A DNA stretch of 38,934 bases, taken from assembly GCA_947167345.1 (NCBI GenBank), contig CAMVHR010000027.1, positions 1-38,934 of the forward strand, read 5' to 3'. Made by a program: the position numbers and the translations under genes. The stretch comes from an uncultured Treponema sp. Its GTDB lineage: Bacteria > Spirochaetota > Spirochaetia > Treponematales > Treponemataceae. Below the pieces are notes generated by a model. That model was not told the DNA's origin. It saw only the letters and a program-made list of their open reading frames with translations, and searched no databases. The stretch's first letter is position 1, and each line of letters opens with the position of its first letter. This document shows positions 1 to 6,870 of the stretch, piece by piece.

Positions 1-37
1 TTCTATCTTGTTCTGAAGTTATTTCTTTCAATACCAT
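1..37 (-). CDS. 5' end of an unidentified gene (partial)
   Basis: Only the first 12 codons lie in the window; they read MVLKEITSEQDR and the gene runs off the left edge. The call rests on the start signal: on the minus strand a strong AGGAAGGA Shine-Dalgarno sequence (about 42-49) lies four bases before the ATG at 37. Too little protein is visible to name a family. It is on the same strand as groL and downstream of it, but the groL terminator (212-255) and a second terminator-like hairpin (50-75) lie between them, so it is probably a separate or attenuated transcript. Confidence 0.6.
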   Translation of the reverse strand, partial: MVLKEITSEQDR

Positions 38-49
38 TTATTCCTTCCT

Positions 50-75
50 AAAAAAAAGCAGGCCAGTGTGCCTGT
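50..75 (-). terminator. Terminator-like hairpin directly before the partial gene's ribosome binding site
   Basis: Read on the minus strand, CAGGC (70-74) pairs with GCCTG (59-63) around a six-base loop, and a run of seven T follows one base later (51-57). The T run ends where the AGGAAGGA ribosome site of the partial gene begins. The stem is short (5 bp) but GC-rich. It could be an attenuator in the leader of that gene or a back-up terminator for groL. Confidence 0.4.
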
Positions 76-211
76 CGTCATAACAAATATTATCCGTATC
101 TTCAGTAAATATCTTACACTGCAAAAATTATCAATATAATCTGTCCATGCAAATACCCTATATTCATATAATACCAGCATTTCGCTAATTTTCAAGGTAT
201 CCTGTACAGAA

Positions 212-255
212 TGTAAAAAAACAAAAAGGACTGCCTCTTTACAAGACAGTCCTTT
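212..255 (-). terminator. Rho-independent terminator of groL
   Basis: A perfect 9-bp stem, AAAGGACTG (225-233) with CAGTCCTTT (247-255), closes a 13-base loop. On the minus strand it is followed by a T-rich tract (TTTTTGTTTTTTT), the expected form for termination of groL transcription about 100 nt after its stop codon. Confidence 0.75.
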
Positions 256-285
256 AGGAGTTTAAAAAATATTCAACCTCAAACC

Positions 286-302
286 ATTAGTCGAACACTA
301 AT
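286..302. repeat. Small inverted repeat in the groL 3' region
   Basis: ATTAGT (286-291) and ACTAAT (297-302) form a 6-bp stem around CGAAC. It lies between the groL stop codon and its terminator and would be part of the mRNA 3' end. It has no T run, so it is not a terminator by itself. Confidence 0.35.
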
Positions 303-314
303 CCCATAGGAAAT

Positions 315-345
315 CTCGAAAAATCACGAAAGTGAATTTTTCGAG
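315..345. repeat. 31-bp palindromic element just after groL
   Basis: CTCGAAAAAT (315-324) pairs perfectly with ATTTTTCGAG (336-345), and the stem continues with CAC/GTG around a GAAA loop with one bulged base. It starts nine bases from the groL stop codon. No T run follows on either strand. It may stabilise the 3' end of the abundant groL mRNA, or be one copy of a dispersed palindrome; no second copy was seen in this window. Confidence 0.55.
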
Positions 346-354
346 GTACCTTTA

Positions 355-1983
355 TTAGTACATTCCGCCCATGTCTGGAGATGGAGCTGCAGCTGGTGCT
401 GGAGGTTCTGGAATATCAGTTACAGCACATTCAGTTGTAAGGAGCATACCAGCAACAGAAGCTGCGTTCTGCAAAGCACAGCGAGTTACCTTTGCAGGGT
501 CAATAATACCAGCGTCCATCATGTTTACCCATTCCTGAGTTGCAGCATTGAATCCAACACCAGCCTTTTCGTTCTTTGCCTTGTCAGCAATTACAGAACC
601 GTCAAGACCTGCATTGTCTGCAATCTGGCGGATTGGCTCTTCAAGAGCACGCTTTACAATTCTGAATCCAACCTTTTCGTCACCTGTAAGGTCAGCCTTG
701 TTTTCGTCAAGAACTTTGCTTGCTTCAATCAAAGCAATTCCACCACCTGCAACAATGCCTTCTTCAAGAGCAGCACGAGTTGCAGCAAGCGTATCTTCTA
801 CACGGAACTTCTTTTCCTTCATTTCTGTTTCAGTAATAGCACCAATGTTGATTACTGCTACACCGCCAGAAAGCTTTGCAAGGCGTTCCTTGAGTTTTTC
901 CTTGTCATAATCAGAAGTTGACTTTTCAATCTGGTTCTTGATTTCTGCAACACGGTTCTTAATGTCGTCCTTGTTGCCAGAACCGTCAACGATTGTTGTG
1001 TTGTCTTTGTCAATCTTAACAGACTTTGCCTGACCAAGATCAGAAAGCTCTGCTGTTTCAAGCTTGAGTCCGAGGTCTTTTGTAATAACCTTACCACCAG
1101 TAAGGATTGCAATGTCGTTGAGCATTTCCTTGCGGCGATCACCAAATCCAGGAGCCTTTACAGCACAGCACTTGAGAGTACCGCGGAGAGAGTTTACAAC
1201 CAATGTTGTAATTGCTTCACCGTCTACGTCTTCTGCAATGATTACGAGAGGGCGACCAGTCTGTGCAATCTTTTCGAGCAATGGAAGGATGTCCTTCATT
1301 GTAGAAATCTTTTCATCGTGGATAAGAATGTATGGATTTTCGTAGTTGCATTCCATTCTTTCACGGTCATTTACAAAGTATGCATTGATATAACCGCGGT
1401 CAAACTGCATTCCTTCTACAGTCTTTACTGTTGTGTCCATGTTCTTTGACTCTTCAACAGTAATAACACCGTCTTTACCAACCTTTTCAATTGCTTCTGC
1501 AAGAATCTTACCGATTTCAGGATCGTTGTTTGCAGAAATTGTTGCTACATGAGTAATGTCTTCATTACCCTTTACAGCACGGCTGTTTTTCTTTACTTCA
1601 GCTACTGCAAGAGCTGTAGCCTTGTCAATACCGCGCTTAATTTCAATAGGTGTCATGCCAGCAGAAACAGCCTTAAGACCTTCACGGACAATAGCATAAG
1701 CAAGAACTGTTGCTGTTGTAGTTCCGTCACCAGCAACATCGTTAGTCTTTGAAGAAACTTCCTTTACAAGCTGTGCTCCCATGTTTTCAAAAGGATCTTT
1801 CAGTTCAATTTCCTTAGCAACAGAAACACCGTCTTTAGTAATGGTTGGAGAACCGTATTTCTTGTCAAGCATTACAAGGCGACCGCAAGGTCCGAGAGTA
1901 ACTTTTACTGCCTTTGCAATCTGTTCTACACCACTCAACATCTTTTTACGTGCATCTTCACTGTAAACCAACTGTTTAGCCAT
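355..1983 (-). CDS. groL: Chaperonin GroEL (60 kDa)
   Basis: This is the large subunit of the bacterial ATP-dependent chaperonin, which forms cytoplasmic rings that refold proteins together with GroES. At 542 aa it has the usual length. Visible hallmarks are the N-terminal MAKQL start, the ATP-binding [10 protein letters not shown] segment (near residue 87), and a short Gly/Met-containing tail (PDMGGMY) in place of the repeated GGM tail of E. coli. The residue after LGP in the nucleotide-binding segment is Cys rather than the usual Lys/Arg. A Shine-Dalgarno AGGAG precedes the ATG by ten bases. groES is not next to it, so the gene is monocistronic here. A sigma-70-like promoter is visible upstream, but no CIRCE operator. 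Three hairpins follow the stop, the last a terminator. Confidence 0.98.
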   Translation of the reverse strand: MAKQLVYSEDARKKMLSGVEQIAKAVKVTLGPCGRLVMLDKKYGSPTITKDGVSVAKEIELKDPFENMGAQLVKEVSSKTNDVAGDGTTTATVLAYAIVREGLKAVSAGMTPIEIKRGIDKATALAVAEVKKNSRAVKGNEDITHVATISANNDPEIGKILAEAIEKVGKDGVITVEESKNMDTTVKTVEGMQFDRGYINAYFVNDRERMECNYENPYILIHDEKISTMKDILPLLEKIAQTGRPLVIIAEDVDGEAITTLVVNSLRGTLKCCAVKAPGFGDRRKEMLNDIAILTGGKVITKDLGLKLETAELSDLGQAKSVKIDKDNTTIVDGSGNKDDIKNRVAEIKNQIEKSTSDYDKEKLKERLAKLSGGVAVINIGAITETEMKEKKFRVEDTLAATRAALEEGIVAGGGIALIEASKVLDENKADLTGDEKVGFRIVKRALEEPIRQIADNAGLDGSVIADKAKNEKAGVGFNAATQEWVNMMDAGIIDPAKVTRCALQNAASVAGMLLTTECAVTDIPEPPAPAAAPSPDMGGMY

Positions 1984-2032
1984 ATTTATCTTACTCCTAT
2001 TAATTTATTACAAGAATAATTCGTTTATGTGT

Positions 2033-2062
2033 AATATACAAAAAAAACAGAAGAGTCGGCAA
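2033..2062 (-). promoter_or_regulatory. Likely groL promoter
   Basis: On the minus strand TTGCCG (2057-2062) and TATATT (2033-2038) are separated by 18 bp, followed by a leader of about 40 nt that holds the groL Shine-Dalgarno. Assigned by match to sigma-70 consensus only. Confidence 0.5.
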
Positions 2063-2130
2063 ATTTTTTCTAAAAAAAATGCATTTTTTTTTCCAAAAAT
2101 ACATCCCCAAAACACAATCAAAGGGAATTA

Positions 2131-2258
2131 CTTAAGAAATTGTGACTCAACTACTTAAGAAATTGCGACACAACTGCTTAAGAAATCACGACACAAGTGC
2201 TTAAGAAATTGCGTCACAAGTGCTTAAGAAATTGCGTCACAACTGCTTAAGAAATTGC
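2131..2258. repeat. Six-copy 23-bp tandem repeat upstream of groL
   Basis: A unit beginning CTTAAGAAATTGCG starts at 2131, 2154, 2177, 2200, 2223 and 2246, exactly 23 bp apart each time; the sixth copy holds only the first 13 bases. Copies differ at a few positions (for example TTGTGAC, TTGCGAC, ATCACGAC, TTGCGTC). Each unit contains the palindrome CTTAAG. An inverted, imperfect copy (about 2275-2290) follows and pairs AAATTGC (2253-2259) with GCAATTT (2275-2281). The array lies between the divergent groL and PAS genes. There are no spacers, so it is not a CRISPR array; it may be a multi-site protein-binding array or a variable minisatellite. Confidence 0.85.
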
Positions 2259-2333
2259 AATGCATGTTACATCAGCAATTTTTCATTAAGACGGTAAATA
2301 CAGCATACCGATACAGTAAAATAAGGGGATACC

Positions 2334-2750
2334 ATGCAAGAAACAGTAGATTATAAAGCAGTTTTTGAAAACCTGCCAGTATCTGTCGCAATCTGCACAC
2401 CGATTTACACTAGTGACAACACGCTGGCTGACATTCTCGTTGACAAAGTAAACAAGCAGTTCCTTGTCATAACAAAAAAAGCAATTAAAAGCGGCAGTCT
2501 GCTATCCGAAATAAAAGACAACCTTACCCCTGACATTGACTGGCTGGCATTTGCCGCACAAGCTCAGAGCGAAACAGCAGAAAAAGCATTTTATTCACTT
2601 GTTGCAAAGGCATATCTTAAAATCACAGCATCTGCAACAGAAAACGGCAAACTTGCCGTCTGTCTTACAAACATTTCAAAAGAAAAGGAGACAGAACAGC
2701 AGTTACGCCGCCAGAATGCAAGGCTCGAAGAGCTTACGGCAAAACTCTAA
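2334..2750 (+). CDS. Orphan PAS-like sensor fragment
   Basis: A 138-aa soluble protein. Residues about 5-115 look like a PAS sensory domain (opening YKAVFENLPVSVAIC, closing CLTNISKEKETEQQL), and the tail (from about 110) is a charged coiled coil like those that join PAS domains to GGDEF or histidine kinase modules. No output domain follows: the frame ends and the converging OmpA-family gene ends 13 bp later. A G-rich site (AAGGGG) precedes the ATG. It is either a stand-alone ligand-binding subunit or the remnant of a longer sensor. Coding is supported by its length, start context and PAS-like pattern; the ligand is unknown. Confidence 0.65.
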   Translation: MQETVDYKAVFENLPVSVAICTPIYTSDNTLADILVDKVNKQFLVITKKAIKSGSLLSEIKDNLTPDIDWLAFAAQAQSETAEKAFYSLVAKAYLKITASATENGKLAVCLTNISKEKETEQQLRRQNARLEELTAKL

Positions 2751-2763
2751 GGCAAATTTTATT

Positions 2764-4125
2764 CTATTTATCTATAATAGTAATTTCAACACGGCGGTTT
2801 TTGGCACGATTAGCCTGAGTGTTGTTAGGCACAATCGGCTTTTTGTCACCAAATCCCTGTGTAAATATGTGGTACTGGTCTTTTACTCCAAGCTGAATAA
2901 GATAGTCTGCAACAGACTGAGCGCGCTGTTCACTCAAAATCTGAGGATCTACACCGCCTGCTGCAACCGCAGTATGCCCCGAAATCAGAATATCGTTGTT
3001 AGGATATGCTTCAATTATTTTTGCAATCTGATCGAGCTTTTCTTTTTCGCTGTCTACAAGCTCTGAACTTTCGGGCTTAAACTGAATGTTTTCAATAGAT
3101 AAAGTCAATCCTTTATCGCTTTTCTTTACGGTTACGTTTTCAAGCCCCAGCTGCTCTACAATGTTTTGAATGTCTTCTACATTTTCATCTGTAGCGGTTC
3201 TTGAAAATTCTGTAATCTCGGCATGAGCAATTCCTCTGAATTCCAGAATATTACCTAAAGAAGTTTCCATTATGATTCTGAAAGTCTCTGAATAATGATC
3301 TATTGCACCTTTTTCATTATCCCAGAAAATAAGTTCATCACTGTAGCCCATCATCATTACAGGATAGTCAGAGTACATAGCGTTTATATCTGGACGTGGA
3401 GTTTCGGTATAAAGATTATACTTTACATTAATGACGTGAAGGATGTTGCTTTCCTTTACAGTAGCCTTATTGTTGCTTTCTTTTGAGGCACTTGATGCTG
3501 CGTAGCTCATTGTCTTAACATCCGTCTTTTCACGGTTGACTGTTCCAAGATATGTATAGGTTGCAGTAAAGGGAACTTTATACGGTGTTTGCAGGTTAAA
3601 CTGTCGTCTAAGATCATGAGCCTCGTGCCCTTGTGCCGTCCAAGACTCTCCTGGAGCTATAGGTTTATCAGGAAAAGCAGGAACATCACGCACTGTAGGC
3701 ATGAAATATTTATCTTCTATAGAATAAATGCCTTTTTTACTACGATCAAAAATGCTGTTGTATTCTTCGCCCCAAGAAAACTTAGCTCCAGTTAAAGAAC
3801 CTGTTGAATCTTCCGTAGTCATGAATGTAGAGTTGTGAGTTCCGCTTCCGTCTGGCTTTACTTCGGTAACAGTATTTGAAATTCTGTTTAAGATTACAGC
3901 ATGATGATCGAGTCGCCTATTTACGTATACATCTTCATTTACAGTCGAAAGAATGCGGGAATTGTCACCTTCTTTGTATTTAAACTCAAAAACAACAGGA
4001 CCGCCGCTAGTATTATACTGATACGTGCTTCCCTGCACGGGTTTATTCTGTGCAAAAACGATTGCACCAGAGAGTGCTATATATATGGCAAGGAATGTAA
4101 TGGGTGTACGTTTTTTATGGAACAT
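2764..4125 (-). CDS. Exported OmpA-domain protein (Tp0624-like)
   Basis: A 453-aa protein with a signal peptide (residues 1-25, cleavage after AIVFA). A large N-terminal beta-rich region (about 30-330) is followed by a C-terminal OmpA-like domain (about 340-453) with IQFKPESSEL, GHTAVAAGG, LSEQRAQSVADYL and ANRAKNRRVEI motifs. Length and architecture match the treponemal Tp0624 family, inferred to sit in the periplasm. In canonical peptidoglycan-binding OmpA domains the second motif reads GHTD; here the Asp is Ala, so cell-wall binding may be weakened or altered. The ribosome site GGAGG is seven bases before the ATG. The gene converges with the PAS gene and is divergent from the resolvase-like gene. 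Confidence 0.88.
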   Translation of the reverse strand: MFHKKRTPITFLAIYIALSGAIVFAQNKPVQGSTYQYNTSGGPVVFEFKYKEGDNSRILSTVNEDVYVNRRLDHHAVILNRISNTVTEVKPDGSGTHNSTFMTTEDSTGSLTGAKFSWGEEYNSIFDRSKKGIYSIEDKYFMPTVRDVPAFPDKPIAPGESWTAQGHEAHDLRRQFNLQTPYKVPFTATYTYLGTVNREKTDVKTMSYAASSASKESNNKATVKESNILHVINVKYNLYTETPRPDINAMYSDYPVMMMGYSDELIFWDNEKGAIDHYSETFRIIMETSLGNILEFRGIAHAEITEFSRTATDENVEDIQNIVEQLGLENVTVKKSDKGLTLSIENIQFKPESSELVDSEKEKLDQIAKIIEAYPNNDILISGHTAVAAGGVDPQILSEQRAQSVADYLIQLGVKDQYHIFTQGFGDKKPIVPNNTQANRAKNRRVEITIIDK

Positions 4126-4185
4126 AAATATACCTCCGCTGTTTTGCTACTTTCTTAAACACATTAATTGCTGTAATATTACACG

Positions 4186-4611
4186 ATGCTGACTGATATT
4201 TTATCTGATTTTCGCGTGTTTATCGCGCTTTTGTGTGCAATTCTTATTATATTTCTTATCATTGGCATTATTATCGGCCGCATTATACAGCGTACAAAAG
4301 ATATCTTTTTAATAAAAAGGGAACGTGAAGATGCTGTCCGCAGAAGCAGAGCTGTTCTTGGAGGCTTAGTTGGCGAACAGATTGCACCTTTTCTGCCTGA
4401 CTTTCCTTGTAATCCTGGAGATGCAAGATTTATCGGAAAACCTGTTGATTTTATCGCTTTTCCAGGATGCACAGAAGGAAAAACTGTAAAAGATGTTCTT
4501 TTGATTGAAGTTAAGTCAGGAGAAAGCCGTCTTTCGGAACGCGAAAGGGAAATAAAAGCGGCCGTAAAGGCAGGCCGCGTACATTATGTGGAATATCATC
4601 TACCAGAGTAA
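4186..4611 (+). CDS. Membrane-anchored Holliday junction resolvase-related protein
   Basis: A 141-aa protein with one N-terminal transmembrane helix (about 10-33, rich in Ile/Leu) and a basic linker. The C-terminal domain (about 55-140) resembles the Holliday junction resolvase-related family (Endonuc_Holl). It shows a PD-(D/E)xK-like pattern: GKPVDFIAF supplies the Asp and LLIEVKSGESRLS the ExK. Family members are inferred nucleases; substrate and role are unknown. There is no Shine-Dalgarno; a TAATAT hexamer (4174-4179) lies six bases before the ATG, suggesting a leaderless mRNA. The gene ends 11 bp before the end of the converging frame at 4623. Confidence 0.75.
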   Translation: MLTDILSDFRVFIALLCAILIIFLIIGIIIGRIIQRTKDIFLIKREREDAVRRSRAVLGGLVGEQIAPFLPDFPCNPGDARFIGKPVDFIAFPGCTEGKTVKDVLLIEVKSGESRLSEREREIKAAVKAGRVHYVEYHLPE

Positions 4612-4622
4612 GACCAGCTCTT

Positions 4623-4823
4623 TTACAGCATAAAACGAACTTGCCCAAAAGCCTTTACGCTGTCTATGCGGCAAATGCTGTCGTCATCGGTAAACTCTGG
4701 CCAGTTTTCAATAAACACTGGAGAGTTCTTGCAAAGAGGATCAACTTTTCCAAAGCGTTTTAATCCAATCTTCCAGAAGGAATCTTTACCGACATTCATG
4801 ATAAGACTTTTACTGTCATAGGA
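4623..4823 (-). pseudogene. In-frame coding tail beyond the stop of the exported protein gene
   Basis: After the TAA at 4824-4826 the same minus-strand frame stays open for 66 more codons to a TAA at 4623-4625. The predicted residues look like real protein (for example SFWKIGLKRFGKVDPLCK and FIENWPEFTDDDSICRIDS). The only ATG is at 4799, with no ribosome site, giving a 58-aa product at most. The simplest reading is the severed C-terminus of the upstream gene, cut by a nonsense change; a separate small gene or stop readthrough are alternatives. No family is recognised. Confidence 0.5.
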
Positions 4824-5519
4824 TTAATTAATGCCGGAAAGAGTCAGACAGCTTGGAAAATTCACAACAACAGTGTCAGATTCAGCCCTGTTGTTTCCCA
4901 AGGCAACTCCGTTTGCAGGAACAACATCCTTTACATGCATTGTACCGTTATCAAGAGGATCTTCCATGCCTTCCCAGTAGTCAGAAATAAATACAACAAT
5001 CTTGAAAGTATCAGATGCAGAAGCTTTTTTCTTTCCGTCAGAAATATAATCAAGGGGTATCGTATATGTAACTGAATCAGAAGGAAGGGTATACACAGAA
5101 CCAGAAGCTTTCCATTCATCGGAATATTTCCATGCAGAAGCCTTCGACATGCTGTCTGGACTGTGAAAGCCGTAAAAATCAACACTGCCGTTTACCTTTG
5201 TGTATGTTGCAGGAGAGCGTCCGTTCCTGTCACGATATTCTGTCGGAATCTTTCCACCGACATCTATGTCATCAATCAGTACAACAATGCGGTCCTTTTT
5301 ATTTATTACAGGAGCACCGTTAAATGAAATGCTGATTTTTACTACAGAACCGTCATTTTCGGCAACAACTTTCTTAATGTCATAGTTCAAGCCGTTTCTG
5401 GCATAAACTGTTTTTGAATTTTCAGAAACGGCAGAAGAAACTTCCTGACCAAAACATGCATTACACGGATAAAATAAAATCAATAAGGAACAAATAATTA
5501 CAGACAAAAATTTTTTCAT
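4824..5519 (-). CDS. Exported protein of unknown function, possibly truncated
   Basis: A 231-aa protein with a clear signal peptide (residues 1-24, ending NACFG). The mature part is rich in beta-strand-like segments (ISISFNGAP, RIVVLIDDIDVGG, FKIVVFISDYWEGMEDPL, DTVVVNFPS), consistent with an extracytoplasmic beta-sandwich; no enzyme motif or known family is recognised. There is no lipobox, so it is likely periplasmic or secreted. GGAG lies a few bases before the ATG. Its TAA stop is followed in the same frame by another 66 open codons, suggesting that the original gene was about 297 codons long and ended at 4623. Confidence 0.8.
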   Translation of the reverse strand: MKKFLSVIICSLLILFYPCNACFGQEVSSAVSENSKTVYARNGLNYDIKKVVAENDGSVVKISISFNGAPVINKKDRIVVLIDDIDVGGKIPTEYRDRNGRSPATYTKVNGSVDFYGFHSPDSMSKASAWKYSDEWKASGSVYTLPSDSVTYTIPLDYISDGKKKASASDTFKIVVFISDYWEGMEDPLDNGTMHVKDVVPANGVALGNNRAESDTVVVNFPSCLTLSGIN

Positions 5520-5572
5520 AACAATACTCCAGATTGCAAAAAACTATATCATAGTCAGTCTTGTAGTGCAAG

Positions 5573-5601
5573 TTGTCAAGCAATCCCAAATACGATATGC
5601 T
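5573..5601 (+). promoter_or_regulatory. pepT promoter, predicted leaderless
   Basis: TTGTCA (5573-5578) and TATGCT (5596-5601) are separated by exactly 17 bp, and the pepT ATG begins seven bases after the -10. Transcription would start at or next to the A of ATG; no Shine-Dalgarno is present. Confidence 0.6.
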
Positions 5602-5608
5602 ATAAGCT

Positions 5609-6853
5609 ATGATAAGCATAGATTCCAGCATTCTATTAAATCGATTTATCAAATATGTCAAAACATATAGCGAAAGCGATTCTGCAAAAGCAGATGCAGG
5701 CATAATGCCAAGTACACCCCATCAATGGAAAATGGCAGAGCTGCTGTGCGGTGAGATGCAGCAGCTGGGGCTTGAAAACGTACATACAGACGAAAACTGT
5801 TACACATACGGACTTCTCAAGGCTTCTGAAGGATGTGAAAAAGTTCCGTCTTTCTGCCTCATAGCACACATTGATACAGTAGATGAAGTTTCGGGAAAAG
5901 ATGTAAAACCAATCGTACACAAAGACTATGACGGAAAGCCTATCAAGCTGCCTTACGGCATAACGCTGAATCCAGATTCTGACAAATACCTTGCCTTGGC
6001 TGGACAGCAAAAAGATACAGTCATTACAAGTGACGGAACAACTCTGTTGGGGGCAGATGACAAGGCTGGCGTTGCAGAAATAATTACGGCCGTTGAGTAT
6101 CTGGTGAACCATCCTGAATTGAAGCACGGAAATATAGAAGTGCTGTTTTCGCCAGACGAAGAAACAGGACACGGCATGGATAAAATAAATCTGAACACGA
6201 TACATTCAAAAATGTGTTATACTGTAGACGGCGGACATGTTGGAGAACTTGAAACAGAATGCTTTAATGCTTACAAGAGCGAAGTTGTATTTGCAGGAAA
6301 GTCAAAACATACAGGAGATGCGCGTCCTGACATGGTAAATGCAGTGTGCATGGCTTCTTCATTTGTCGCAAACCTTCCGAGGCACGAAATGCCAGAGACG
6401 ACAGACGGTTACATGGGTTTTTATGCTCCGCTTGAAATAAAAGGCTCAATAGAAGAATCATCTGTACTTGTGCTGTTGCGAGATTTTACATCAGACGGCA
6501 TAAAAAAACGAATGCATATTGTAGATTTGGTTGCCCAGATGACGGCAGAAACATTCAATGGGAATGTACATGTAAAGCATACTCAGCAATATGTAAACAT
6601 GAAGGAAAAACTTGATCAGCATCCGCTTATAGTTGAAAAGCTAGTACAGGCTTATAAGGCAAACGGCATAGAACCTGTATTCAAACCTATACGAGGAGGC
6701 ACCGATGGTTCAAGACTTACCGAATTGGGAATTCCAACACCAAACATCTTTACAGGCGGGCACAACTATCACTCCAGATACGAATGGGCAAGCCTTAGTC
6801 AGATGACCAGTGCTGCAGAAATCTTGGTACAACTTAGTCAGAGTTGGCTATAA
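5609..6853 (+). CDS. pepT: Peptidase T (tripeptide aminopeptidase, M20B)
   Basis: A cytoplasmic dizinc aminopeptidase that removes the N-terminal residue from tripeptides during peptide use. At 414 aa it has the family length. Metal and catalytic residues are in place: H87 and D89 in AHIDTVD, D150 in GADDKAG, the Glu pair in SPDEETG (184-185), D207 in TVDGG, and the C-terminal His in TGGHNYHSRYEW. The dimerisation domain (about 215-325) interrupts the catalytic domain as usual. It lies 17 bp before murA on the same strand and may share its transcript. The start is the ATG seven bases after a -10 hexamer. Confidence 0.95.
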   Translation: MISIDSSILLNRFIKYVKTYSESDSAKADAGIMPSTPHQWKMAELLCGEMQQLGLENVHTDENCYTYGLLKASEGCEKVPSFCLIAHIDTVDEVSGKDVKPIVHKDYDGKPIKLPYGITLNPDSDKYLALAGQQKDTVITSDGTTLLGADDKAGVAEIITAVEYLVNHPELKHGNIEVLFSPDEETGHGMDKINLNTIHSKMCYTVDGGHVGELETECFNAYKSEVVFAGKSKHTGDARPDMVNAVCMASSFVANLPRHEMPETTDGYMGFYAPLEIKGSIEESSVLVLLRDFTSDGIKKRMHIVDLVAQMTAETFNGNVHVKHTQQYVNMKEKLDQHPLIVEKLVQAYKANGIEPVFKPIRGGTDGSRLTELGIPTPNIFTGGHNYHSRYEWASLSQMTSAAEILVQLSQSWL

Positions 6854-6870
6854 AATCATAGAGGACAAAC

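Noticed and set aside
28-180. 50-codon minus-strand gene
   Set aside because: No ribosome site, it overlaps a terminator-like hairpin and the start of the next gene; kept only as part of a finding.
548-1966. Plus-strand open frames opposite groL
   Set aside because: They are antisense to a well-conserved gene, lack start signals and show no recognisable protein pattern.
2131-2258. CRISPR array
   Set aside because: The repeats are head-to-tail at 23-bp period with no unique spacers, and no cas genes are in the window.
1984-2330. CIRCE/HrcA operator upstream of groL
   Set aside because: No TTAGCACTC-N9-GAGTGCTAA-like inverted repeat is present in the upstream region, and groES is not adjacent.
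2536-3066. 176-codon plus-strand frame spanning the PAS and OmpA genes
   Set aside because: It overlaps two better supported genes in other frames, and half of it is antisense to the OmpA domain.
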